Source: Kosakonia sacchari (GTDB lineage: Bacteria > Pseudomonadota > Gammaproteobacteria > Enterobacterales > Enterobacteriaceae). From it: a DNA stretch of 64,000 nt. The stretch spans positions 1 through 64,000 of the forward strand of contig FOAY01000016.1 in the NCBI GenBank assembly GCA_900109485.1. Reading direction: 5' to 3'. The notes under the pieces were generated by a model, which worked only from the letters and a program-made list of their open reading frames with translations, ran no database searches and had not been told where the DNA came from. Made by a program: the position numbers and the translations under genes. Positions 27,981-35,655 of this stretch are shown one piece after another. Within the stretch, counting starts at the first letter, position 1. Each line of letters begins with the position of its first letter.

Positions 27981-28889
27981 TTGATTAATGTTTTTGGCCA
28001 TCTTAACCCTGACAGCGACGCTATCTGCACCGCAGCCGTGACGGCGGGCTGGCTCAACCGGTGTAACCGTCCCGCACGTGCCTGGCGGCCCGGTGAAGCG
28101 AACCCTGAAACACGCTATATTTTTGAATCTGCAGGGCTAACCCTGCCGCCCCTGCTCGATATTCCACTGAAAGGTGAACAGGTATGGCTGGTCGATTTTA
28201 CCGAACCGGCACAGGCGCCTGCCGACCTTCTTCAAAGCAATATCATCGGGATTATCGACCATCACCGGCTGGGCGGTCTGGTCACGCAGCTACCGCCGGA
28301 GGTCTGGATTAAACCGGCAGGCAGCAGCGCGACAGTACTCTGGCTGCTGATGGATGCAGAAATGCGCCGCACGATGCCCCCGACTCACGCCATCCTGCTT
28401 CTTGGCGCGCTGCTAAGCGACACCGTCAATCTGCGCTCACCCACCACGACGGAAGACGATATCCGTACAGCCACTGAACTCTGCGTCCTGTCGGGGATAA
28501 AACGCAGGGCGTTTGCCCGTGGGCTGCTGACAGCCAAAACCGACATCACCGGACAGTCAGCAGAGCAGCTTCTGAATAAAGACCTGAAGGCCTTTTCGCT
28601 CGCCGGGACGGATGTGCGTATCGCACAACTGGAGGTCAGTTCACCTGACCAGGTCACTCCCGTACTGGATGCCCTGCAAAATGCGATGGCGCAGATGGCG
28701 GCGACAGCGGGAGCCGGGCTTATCGTACTGATGGTGACCGATATCCATGAATGCTGCTCCTCACTCTATTTTGCCGGGCCGGAGGGTATCAACGCGGCTC
28801 CATGCTTCGTACCGGGCATGGTCAGCCGGAAGAAACAGCTTCTGCCTTGGCTGGAACACTTCCTCAGTCAAAGCCGGAGACAGCCATGA
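27981..28889 (+). CDS. ppaC: Manganese-dependent inorganic pyrophosphatase (DHH family)
   Basis: About 302 residues. The DHH phosphoesterase core is shown by INVFGHLNPDSDAI (metal ligands), WLVDFTEPAQ, GIIDHHRLGG and KPAGSSATVLWLL, and the C-terminal DHHA2 domain ends with PGMVSRKKQLLP. It hydrolyses pyrophosphate. The start chosen is TTG 27981, with GGGGAT about seven bases upstream; a TTG at 27906 in frame would lie in the riboswitch platform. Pyrophosphatases are classic fluoride targets, which explains a copy in this operon. Its stop overlaps the next start (ATGA). Confidence 0.85.
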   Translation: MINVFGHLNPDSDAICTAAVTAGWLNRCNRPARAWRPGEANPETRYIFESAGLTLPPLLDIPLKGEQVWLVDFTEPAQAPADLLQSNIIGIIDHHRLGGLVTQLPPEVWIKPAGSSATVLWLLMDAEMRRTMPPTHAILLLGALLSDTVNLRSPTTTEDDIRTATELCVLSGIKRRAFARGLLTAKTDITGQSAEQLLNKDLKAFSLAGTDVRIAQLEVSSPDQVTPVLDALQNAMAQMAATAGAGLIVLMVTDIHECCSSLYFAGPEGINAAPCFVPGMVSRKKQLLPWLEHFLSQSRRQP

Positions 28890-29311
28890 AAATCTACACA
28901 CATGCACTTGTTCTTGTTCAGGGGAAAGAGGATGGCGTACCCCTTCTCGCGCTGGCGGCAACTCTGTCCCGTCTGCTGCAAATGAAAATCACACTTGCTC
29001 ATATCTGTAATGACTATCGGGAGATGAACTACGTATCGGACGGCCTGATGGACGATGCCGTATCAAAAGATGTTGTCCAGGCGAAGGCGCTGTTCAGTGA
29101 GCTGACGTCCTCTGTGGCTGAACATGTTGACGCACGTGAGTTGGTCACCATGCGGCGTTTTGAAGATGTACAGAAATGCATCACCGACACCGGTGTGGAC
29201 CTGGTGATTGCAGGCCACCGGAACCGTTTTATGGGAGCACTGACGTCCCGTTCGGCTGAATACGTTAACCACCTGAACGTGGACGTTCTGATTAAACACA
29301 TTCACGACTGA
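28886..29311 (+). CDS. Universal stress protein-like protein of the fluoride operon
   Basis: A 141-residue UspA-fold protein, starting at ATG 28886 with GGAGA upstream and overlapping the ppaC stop codon. The C-terminal pattern DLVIAGHRNRFMGALTSRSAEYV followed by DVLIKHIHD is recognisable as the Usp nucleotide site (key part AGHRNRFMGALTSRS). Usp genes are known companions of fluoride riboswitches, but their role in fluoride resistance is not established. It is divergent in sequence from the Usp at 25202. Confidence 0.82.
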   Translation: MKIYTHALVLVQGKEDGVPLLALAATLSRLLQMKITLAHICNDYREMNYVSDGLMDDAVSKDVVQAKALFSELTSSVAEHVDARELVTMRRFEDVQKCITDTGVDLVIAGHRNRFMGALTSRSAEYVNHLNVDVLIKHIHD

Positions 29312-29327
29312 GCTACAGGAGAATTGT

Positions 29328-30617
29328 ATGAATTTTCTACTTGAAAAAGTCACCGCCCGCGAAATTCTTGACTCTCGCGGTAATCCCACTGTTGAGGTGG
29401 ACGCGTTTACTTCTGACGGGCAGATGGCGCGTGCGTCGGTACCGTCCGGTGCCAGTACCGGTTCAAGAGAGGCAACGGAGCGCCGCGATGGCGATACAAA
29501 GCGCTTTGGTGGGAAAGGGGTACGTGATGCCGTTAAGGCAGTGGAGACAGAAATCTGCGACGCCGTCAGGGGAACCGATGTGCGGGAGCAGCGGCGACTG
29601 GATAATCTGATGCGGGAGCTGGACGGCACGGAGACTAAAAGCCGGCTCGGCGCTAATGCCATTCTGGGTGTTTCGCTGGCGGTGGCCAGACTGGCTGCTC
29701 AGGTCACCCGTCAGCCACTTTACCGCTATCTCGGCGGACTCAACGCCAGCCTTCTGCCGGTTCCGTGCATGAATATTATTAACGGTGGCGTTCATGCCCG
29801 CGGTCAGGGCGCCGATTTTCAGGAATTTATGATAGCGCCGCACGGTGCGTCATCGCTGGCTGAGGCCGTTCGTCAGGGCAGTGAGGTCTATCAGGCTCTG
29901 CGCCAGATCCTTCTGTCCCGACACCTCTCCGCTGCGGTGGGTGATGAAGGGGGATTTGCCCCGGCTGTCTCCTCGAATCGTGAGCCTCTGGAGTTCATTG
30001 TTCAGGCCATTGAGAAAGCCGGTTACCGGCCGGGGGAAGATATCAGTATCTGTATGGACCCGGCATCCAGCGAATTTTACCGTGACGGGAAATATCATCT
30101 TCGCACCGAAAACAGCGCCCTGAGCGCTGAAGAGATGACGGATTATTATGGAGAACTGATGAGCCAGTTCCCGATTGTCCTGCTTGAAGACGGGCTCGCC
30201 GAGGATGACTGGGCTGGCTGGAAACATCTGCACGAGAAACTGGGCGCACGCGCCGAACTGGTCGGTGACGACCTTTTCGTCACGAATGTGAAGTATATCC
30301 GCCGGGGTATTGAAGAAAACCTGGCCAGTGCGGCGCTCATCAAACTCAACCAGATTGGTACGCTGAGCGAGACGTTCGACGCGGTTTCACTGTGTCATGA
30401 AAACGGCTGGGGCGCTTTTATTTCGCACCGCAGCGGTGAAACCATGGACACGTTTATCGCCGACATGACAGTGGCGCTGCGGGCGGGGCATCTGAAAACC
30501 GGCGCACCCTGCCGCGGTGAACGCATTGAAAAATACAATCAGCTTATGCGCATTGAGCAGGAACTGGGCAGTGAAGCCCGCTATGCGGGTATTAAGGCAT
30601 TTGTTCGCCGTGGTTGA
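29328..30617 (+). CDS. eno: Enolase, fluoride-operon paralogue
   Basis: A 429-residue full-length enolase (2-phosphoglycerate to phosphoenolpyruvate). Motifs are ILDSRGNPTVEV, SGASTGSREA, the catalytic loop HGASSLAEAVRQG, EDGLAEDDW, KLNQIGTLSET with the catalytic lysine, and SHRSGETMD. AGGAGAATTGT precedes the ATG. This is not the housekeeping eno, which normally follows pyrG; its place after ppaC and usp under a fluoride riboswitch suggests an extra or less sensitive copy made when fluoride inhibits the main enzyme. That last point is inference. Confidence 0.9.
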   Translation: MNFLLEKVTAREILDSRGNPTVEVDAFTSDGQMARASVPSGASTGSREATERRDGDTKRFGGKGVRDAVKAVETEICDAVRGTDVREQRRLDNLMRELDGTETKSRLGANAILGVSLAVARLAAQVTRQPLYRYLGGLNASLLPVPCMNIINGGVHARGQGADFQEFMIAPHGASSLAEAVRQGSEVYQALRQILLSRHLSAAVGDEGGFAPAVSSNREPLEFIVQAIEKAGYRPGEDISICMDPASSEFYRDGKYHLRTENSALSAEEMTDYYGELMSQFPIVLLEDGLAEDDWAGWKHLHEKLGARAELVGDDLFVTNVKYIRRGIEENLASAALIKLNQIGTLSETFDAVSLCHENGWGAFISHRSGETMDTFIADMTVALRAGHLKTGAPCRGERIEKYNQLMRIEQELGSEARYAGIKAFVRRG

Positions 30618-30644
30618 CCGAAATCATCACGGCATTTGAGGTGT

Positions 30645-30668
30645 GTATGCCGGTTAAGTCCGGCATAC
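30645..30668 (+). terminator. Hairpin between enolase and crcB
   Basis: GTATGCCGG (30645-30653) and CCGGCATAC (30660-30668) form a perfect nine-pair stem with a six-base loop. No T run follows, so it may act as a partial terminator or an mRNA stability element that sets crcB level relative to the upstream genes. Confidence 0.5.
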
Positions 30669-30708
30669 CTCCTTCAGTTTATATTCATCTGAGGTGGGGA
30701 GTGTCGCA

Positions 30709-31083
30709 TTGGGTCAGTTATCAGCAATTATGATTGGCGGGGCCGTGGGTTGTGTCATCCGCTGGTTTTTTGGGGTTAAGCTCAACAGTTTCTTTCCTTC
30801 ACTTCCGCCCGGAACTCTGGTGGTTAACCTGCTGGGGGCTTTTATTATCGGTGCCGCAATGGCCTATTTTATGCGCCACCCTCAGTTGGATCCTGCCTGG
30901 AAACTGCTGATCGTTACCGGTCTGTGTGGCGGGCTGACCACCTTTTCAACGTTCTCGGTGGAAGTCTTCACATTACTGCAGGTGGGAAATTACTTATGGG
31001 CCTTCACTTCCGTACTGGTGCACGTGGTGGGGTCGCTGCTCATGACTGCGGCGGGTTTTTACCTGATAACATTACTTGTATGA
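30709..31083 (+). CDS. crcB: Fluoride ion channel CrcB/Fluc
   Basis: About 124 residues with four membrane helices. Diagnostic sequences are IGGAVGCVIRWFFG, PPGTLVVNLLGAFIIG and GLCGGLTTFSTFSVE, which contain the conserved asparagine and the phenylalanine/threonine track of the fluoride pore. Fluc proteins export fluoride as dual-topology dimers. The start is proposed at TTG 30709 with GGGGAG upstream, giving near the E. coli length of 127; a GTG at 30694 would add five residues. It is the last gene of the fluoride operon. Confidence 0.92.
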   Translation: MGQLSAIMIGGAVGCVIRWFFGVKLNSFFPSLPPGTLVVNLLGAFIIGAAMAYFMRHPQLDPAWKLLIVTGLCGGLTTFSTFSVEVFTLLQVGNYLWAFTSVLVHVVGSLLMTAAGFYLITLLV

Positions 31084-31176
31084 AAGTTACAGCGCAGCGC
31101 TGATCAAATCATCGCAACGGTTTCTGGTGGCTACAGGCGAAAAGTACAGGTTATACCGGCAAAAACGTCCGACCGA

Positions 31177-32049
31177 TTACTGATGATCCTTAAAACATGC
31201 GATCAGCATGTCAGTGAGAATTCTGACTTTCTGTGCCGGATGCTGGCCTGGCGGGCGAACAACATAGATGCCCGCCGGCGGCGGTGGATAGCGTGTCATT
31301 ATCGGCACCAGTGCGCCCGAGGCAACGTAGGGGCGGGTCACGCCATCAGGGAGCCAGGCGATGCCGAGCCCTTCGATTGCAGCAGCAGCGAGGGCTGTCG
31401 CGTTGTCGGCTTTGAAACGCCCCTGAGGGTTCACCGTCACAATCTTCTTCCCATCCATAAATTGCCAGGCTTCCGTTCCCTGCATCAGCGCGTGATGATT
31501 GACCAGCTCTTTGGGATTATCAGGCGTGCCGTGCATTTTAATGTACTGCGGGCTCGCCACGAGTTTTCCGTAAATGGGTCCGACGCGTCTTGCCATCAAG
31601 CTGGAATCCGGCAGATAACCCACCCGGATGGCACAATCAAAACCTTCAGCAATGAGATCAACGAACCGGTCACTAAAGGAAAGATGAATATGGAGCCGCG
31701 GGTGGTTTAGCGCCATTCTCGCCAGGACCGGGGCGAAGTCTGCGGGGCCGAAAGAGAGCGATACGGCCACCCGCAAACGGCCACGAAGATCGCCGGTGGG
31801 CAGGAGGGTTTCCCTTGCTGCCTCAATCTCGGCACAGGCCCTGGCGGCATATTCCCGAAACGTACTACCCGCTTCCGTTAGCGCGGCGCCACGCGTTGTC
31901 CGGGCAAGAAGCTGGGTACTAAGCTCCGTTTCAAGCCGGGCAAGCCGTCGGCTGACAATGGATTTGGATACGCCGAGCCTGCGTGCGGCAGGCGAAATAC
32001 CTCCCGTATCAGCGACTTCCACGAAGGTGAGCAGATCATCAATGTCCAT
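31177..32049 (-). CDS. LysR-family transcriptional regulator
   Basis: About 290 residues starting MDIDDLLTFVEVADTGGISPA at ATG 32049, which has GGGGGAA upstream; an open frame continues to 32172 without family similarity. The winged helix includes RRLGVSKSIVSRRLARLE, and the effector domain follows. It lies downstream of, and in the same direction as, the isochorismatase gene, with 248 bases between that hold nothing recognisable. Target genes are not obvious. Confidence 0.85.
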   Translation of the reverse strand: MDIDDLLTFVEVADTGGISPAARRLGVSKSIVSRRLARLETELSTQLLARTTRGAALTEAGSTFREYAARACAEIEAARETLLPTGDLRGRLRVAVSLSFGPADFAPVLARMALNHPRLHIHLSFSDRFVDLIAEGFDCAIRVGYLPDSSLMARRVGPIYGKLVASPQYIKMHGTPDNPKELVNHHALMQGTEAWQFMDGKKIVTVNPQGRFKADNATALAAAAIEGLGIAWLPDGVTRPYVASGALVPIMTRYPPPPAGIYVVRPPGQHPAQKVRILTDMLIACFKDHQ

Positions 32050-32297
32050 GAAGCGTTCCCCCTGTTGCGTCTTGCCGTGCCTGGAAAAGCCGTGTTCCAT
32101 TATTGTCAGCCAGCACTGATGTGTCCATTTTTTGAGCGTCTTAGCCGCACGGCGATCATCCTTGCAGGACATGGTAGCTCTTATGATGTCGCCAAATTCA
32201 GGGAGGAGGCTGATGTTGAAGCCACTGGGAACCCATACAGGTCGTTGCCATCGATCGGCAGGGCGCAGCCGGAGTAATCCCGGCTTCGCCCCACGTT

Positions 32298-32951
32298 TTA
32301 ACCTGCGCTACCCGGAACCGGGGTGTTAAGCAGTTGCTGTTCCCACAAGTAGGCAATACCGCTGCCCGCTGAGTGCTGAATGATCACCTTATTCAGCTCT
32401 GCGGCACTCTCCGTCCTTGCCCAGTCCCGCTGCCACTCTGCCGCCAGCGCCAGCCAGGTCATCATATTTACCCCGGCGGCGGTCATGCGGAGTATGGCCA
32501 CCTGATGCGCCTCGACGGACACCGCACCCGATGCGTCAGTAATGACTGTCACATCCCAGCCCTCGCCAGCCGCCTGGATTGCGGGCATCGCGACACAAAT
32601 GTCGGTCCACAGGCCAGCGATGATGAGCTGCTTGCGACCCGTTGCCTTAACGGCATCCACCACCTTTGGATCTTCCCAGGTATTAATGAAAGTCCGATCT
32701 ATCACCTCCTGGTCGGGGAATACGTCAGTGATTTGGGGAAAAATAAGGCCGCCACGTTCGGCAATCACGCTGGTCAGGATTGTCGGAACCCCAAAAACCC
32801 TGGCGGCTTTCGCCAGCGCGGCGGAATTGTTGACCACCGCGTGTGGATCGTGGCTGTTCAGATTGGTGAGTTGGTAAGGTTGGTGATCAATCAAAACCAG
32901 TACAGAATCTTCAGGGCGAAGAAGCGAAGTAAGGCCATTGCGAAAGGTCAT
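32298..32951 (-). CDS. Isochorismatase-family hydrolase, YcaC-like
   Basis: A 217-residue cysteine hydrolase. Visible are the catalytic aspartate in LVLIDHQPYQLTNL, the lysine in AVKATGRKQLIIAGLWTDICVA with the catalytic cysteine, and DASGAVSVEAHQ. The sequence is close to E. coli YcaC, whose substrate is not known. AGAGGAGCATGC precedes the ATG. It is preceded immediately by the remnant of another gene in the same direction. Confidence 0.86.
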   Translation of the reverse strand: MTFRNGLTSLLRPEDSVLVLIDHQPYQLTNLNSHDPHAVVNNSAALAKAARVFGVPTILTSVIAERGGLIFPQITDVFPDQEVIDRTFINTWEDPKVVDAVKATGRKQLIIAGLWTDICVAMPAIQAAGEGWDVTVITDASGAVSVEAHQVAILRMTAAGVNMMTWLALAAEWQRDWARTESAAELNKVIIQHSAGSGIAYLWEQQLLNTPVPGSAG

Positions 32952-32970
32952 GCATGCTCCTCTGATACCG

Positions 32971-33192
32971 TTATAAGGGTGATGTGGTTTTTAAGGTGGG
33001 CACTCTGGCACCACCTGATTCGGATACTGGCACTTCTCCCCAGCCTGCGGTAGGGCTCTTTCCCGACTTACTCTGTTGCATAAAATGGAACGCCACGCCC
33101 GTGACCAGCAGTGCTCCGCCAGTTTTACCGACCATGAAAATGCTGATGAACTTGATGCCGGGATCGTTTTGCGGGGCCGCGATCTGCTTTTC
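32971..33192 (-). pseudogene. 3' remnant of an unidentified gene
   Basis: An open frame of 73 codons runs from just after the yneJ stop to a TAA at 32971, with no start codon in a sensible place. It reads DPGIKFISIFMVGKTGGALL near its beginning, which looks like one membrane helix, then a polar tail. It is in the same frame as yneJ after that gene's stop codon. It is best seen as the tail of a gene whose front was lost at a recombination junction. The family was not recognised. Confidence 0.5.
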
Positions 33193-34062
33193 TTATCGAT
33201 CCTGTGAATCGGTGTTAAGCAATGCAATAAACGCGTCGAGATGGCGGGTTTTCGCACCGCGCCGCCACACCAGCCAGGTGGTGAGCCAGCGCCAGTTCTC
33301 CGCCAGCGGCCAGGCTTCTACCTGGTGATGACCGGGCATGCTTTCCAGCATGCTGCGCGGGATCAACGCCAGCCCGGCACCGGCAATCACGCAGGCCAGC
33401 ATACCGTGGTAAGACTCCATCTCATGGATTTTGCCCGGCGTTGCGCGATCGGCCTGGAACCAGCTTTCAAAATGGCGGCGGTAGGAGCAGTTAGCGCGAA
33501 AAGCATAAATGCTGGCGCCGTTGACCTGCGAGGCGCGGGTAATGGTTTCATGGCCGACCGGCGCGACGATCATCATCTCTTCGCGGTAGACCGGAATACC
33601 TTCCAGCCCCGGATGCATAATCGGGCCGTCAACAAACGCGGCGCTGAGTTGCCCCTCCAGCACGCCTTCGATCATCGTACCGGAAGGGCCGGTGGCAAGA
33701 TCAAACTGAATGCGCGGGTAGCGCTGGTTATACTGCGCCAGCGTCGCCGGAATCCGCACGGCGGCGGTGCTTTCCAGCGCGCCGAGTGAGAACAGCCCTT
33801 GCGGTTCGTCACCTGCCACCACCATGCGCGCTTCATCGACCAGCGCCAGAATTTGCTGGCTGTAACGCAGAAAACTGTGCCCGGCGGGCGAAAGCCGCAG
33901 GCGCTGGTTCTCGCGGATGAACAGATCGACGCCAAGATCGGACTCCAGCTGGCGAATGCGCGTGGTGAGGTTGGACGGCACCCGATGCACCTTTTGCGCC
34001 GCCTGGGTAATGCTGCCGGTCTGTGCCACCGCGTTAAACATCTCAAGCTGTGTTAAGTCCAT
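33193..34062 (-). CDS. yneJ: LysR-family regulator PtrR (YneJ)
   Basis: A 289-residue regulator nearly identical in style to E. coli YneJ/Ptr[39 protein letters not shown] and [19 protein letters not shown]. In E. coli PtrR controls the divergent succinate semialdehyde dehydrogenase gene sad, involved in putrescine/GABA use. The same divergent pair is present here. Its 3' end marks a junction with accessory DNA. Confidence 0.93.
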   Translation of the reverse strand: MDLTQLEMFNAVAQTGSITQAAQKVHRVPSNLTTRIRQLESDLGVDLFIRENQRLRLSPAGHSFLRYSQQILALVDEARMVVAGDEPQGLFSLGALESTAAVRIPATLAQYNQRYPRIQFDLATGPSGTMIEGVLEGQLSAAFVDGPIMHPGLEGIPVYREEMMIVAPVGHETITRASQVNGASIYAFRANCSYRRHFESWFQADRATPGKIHEMESYHGMLACVIAGAGLALIPRSMLESMPGHHQVEAWPLAENWRWLTTWLVWRRGAKTRHLDAFIALLNTDSQDR

Positions 34063-34166
34063 ACCATTCTCTCATTGTGAATACTGGAGTTAATATTATT
34101 CAGTTTTCAGAAATAGCAAACTCGGCCACTATTGCGCAAGTCCTGAACACCTTTATGGGAGACGTT

Positions 34167-35555
34167 ATGTCAATTTCCGCGACAACACATGCGATTTCAG
34201 TCAATCCGGCCACCGGGGAAACCCTGCGCGCAACGCCGTGGGCGAGCCGCGAAGCGGTGGATGCCGCGCTTGAACTGGCAGCCAGCGGTTATCGCCAGTG
34301 GCGGCAGGTCGCCGTTGCTGAGCGTGCGCAAACGCTGCGCGATCTCGGCGCAGCGCTCAGAGCGCGGGGTGAAGAGATGGCGCAGATGATCAGCCAGGAG
34401 ATGGGCAAACCCATTTTGCAGGCACGCGGCGAAGTGAATAAATCCGCCGCGCTGTGCGACTGGTATGCCGATCATGGCCCGGCAATGCTCGGCAGCGAAG
34501 CAACGTTAGTAGAAGAGCATCGCGCCACGATTGAGTATCGTCCGCTGGGGCCAATCCTGGCGGTAATGCCGTGGAACTTCCCGCTGTGGCAGGTGTTGCG
34601 CGGTGCGGTGCCGATTTTACTGGCAGGCAACAGCTACCTGCTGAAGCATGCGCCGAACGTGCTGGGATGCGCGCAATTGATAGCGGAGATTTTCGTGCAG
34701 GCCGGGCTCCCGCATGGGGTGTTTGGCTGGGTGAATGCCACCAATGAAGGCGTCAGCCAGGCGATTAACGATCCGCGCATCGCCGCCGTCACCGTGACCG
34801 GCAGCGTTCGCGCCGGAGCGGCAATTGGTGCTCAGGCCGGTGCGGCGCTGAAAAAATGCGTGCTGGAACTCGGCGGCTCCGATCCCTTTATTGTGCTCAA
34901 CGATGCCGATGTGGATCTGGCGGTGAAAGCGGCAGTGGCCGGGCGTTATCAGAACACCGGACAGGTTTGTGCGGCGGCCAAACGCTTTATCGTCGAAGAG
35001 GGCATTGCGCAGACGTTCACCGAGAAATTCGTTGCCGCGGCTGCGGCGCTGAAACAGGGCGCGCCGGATGTCGAAGAGAACTACCTTGGCCCGATGGCGC
35101 GTTTTGATCTGCGCGATGAACTGCATGCGCAGGTACAGGCCAGTATAAAAGAGGGCGCGAAGCTGGTGCTCGGTGGGGAAAAAGTGCCGGGCAGCGGCAA
35201 TTATTACCCGGCCACGGTACTGACGCAGGTGACGCCAGCGATGACGGCTTTCCGCCAGGAGCTGTTTGGCCCGGTCGCCGCCATCAGCATTGCCCGCGAT
35301 GCGGAGCATGCGCTGCAACTGGCGAATGACAGTGATTTCGGTTTGTCGGCCACGGTCTTTACCGCTGATTCTGCGCAGGCGCAGCAGTTTGCTGAACGTC
35401 TGGAGTGCGGCGGCGTGTTTATCAATGGCTTCAGCGCCAGCGATGCCCGCGTGGCCTTTGGCGGGGTGAAGAAGAGCGGTTTTGGCCGCGAGCTGTCGCA
35501 CTTCGGTCTGCATGAATTTTGCAACATCCAGACCGTGTGGAAAGACCGGCTGTAA
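34167..35555 (+). CDS. sad: Succinate semialdehyde dehydrogenase Sad (YneI)
   Basis: A 462-residue aldehyde dehydrogenase, the same length as E. coli Sad. It oxidises succinate semialdehyde to succinate with NAD. The start is ATG 34167 with GGGAG six bases upstream. Motifs are MPWNFPLWQVLRG, TGSVRAGAAIG, the catalytic glutamate in LELGGSDPFI and the catalytic cysteine in NTGQVCAAAKRF. Divergent from yneJ and followed by a terminator-like hairpin. Confidence 0.93.
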   Translation: MSISATTHAISVNPATGETLRATPWASREAVDAALELAASGYRQWRQVAVAERAQTLRDLGAALRARGEEMAQMISQEMGKPILQARGEVNKSAALCDWYADHGPAMLGSEATLVEEHRATIEYRPLGPILAVMPWNFPLWQVLRGAVPILLAGNSYLLKHAPNVLGCAQLIAEIFVQAGLPHGVFGWVNATNEGVSQAINDPRIAAVTVTGSVRAGAAIGAQAGAALKKCVLELGGSDPFIVLNDADVDLAVKAAVAGRYQNTGQVCAAAKRFIVEEGIAQTFTEKFVAAAAALKQGAPDVEENYLGPMARFDLRDELHAQVQASIKEGAKLVLGGEKVPGSGNYYPATVLTQVTPAMTAFRQELFGPVAAISIARDAEHALQLANDSDFGLSATVFTADSAQAQQFAERLECGGVFINGFSASDARVAFGGVKKSGFGRELSHFGLHEFCNIQTVWKDRL

Positions 35556-35561
35556 GCTAAG

Positions 35562-35580
35562 CGCGCCCCGGCGGGGCGCG
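35562..35580 (+). terminator. Hairpin after sad
   Basis: CGCGCCCC faces GGGGCGCG across a three-base loop, directly behind the sad stop codon. The stem is very strong but no T run follows. Confidence 0.6.
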
Positions 35581-35655
35581 TCACCTCTGGCTGTCATGGG
35601 AGTGTCATGATCCTTTTGTAGACTCACAGCAACTTTGTGGTTATAGAAGAATATC

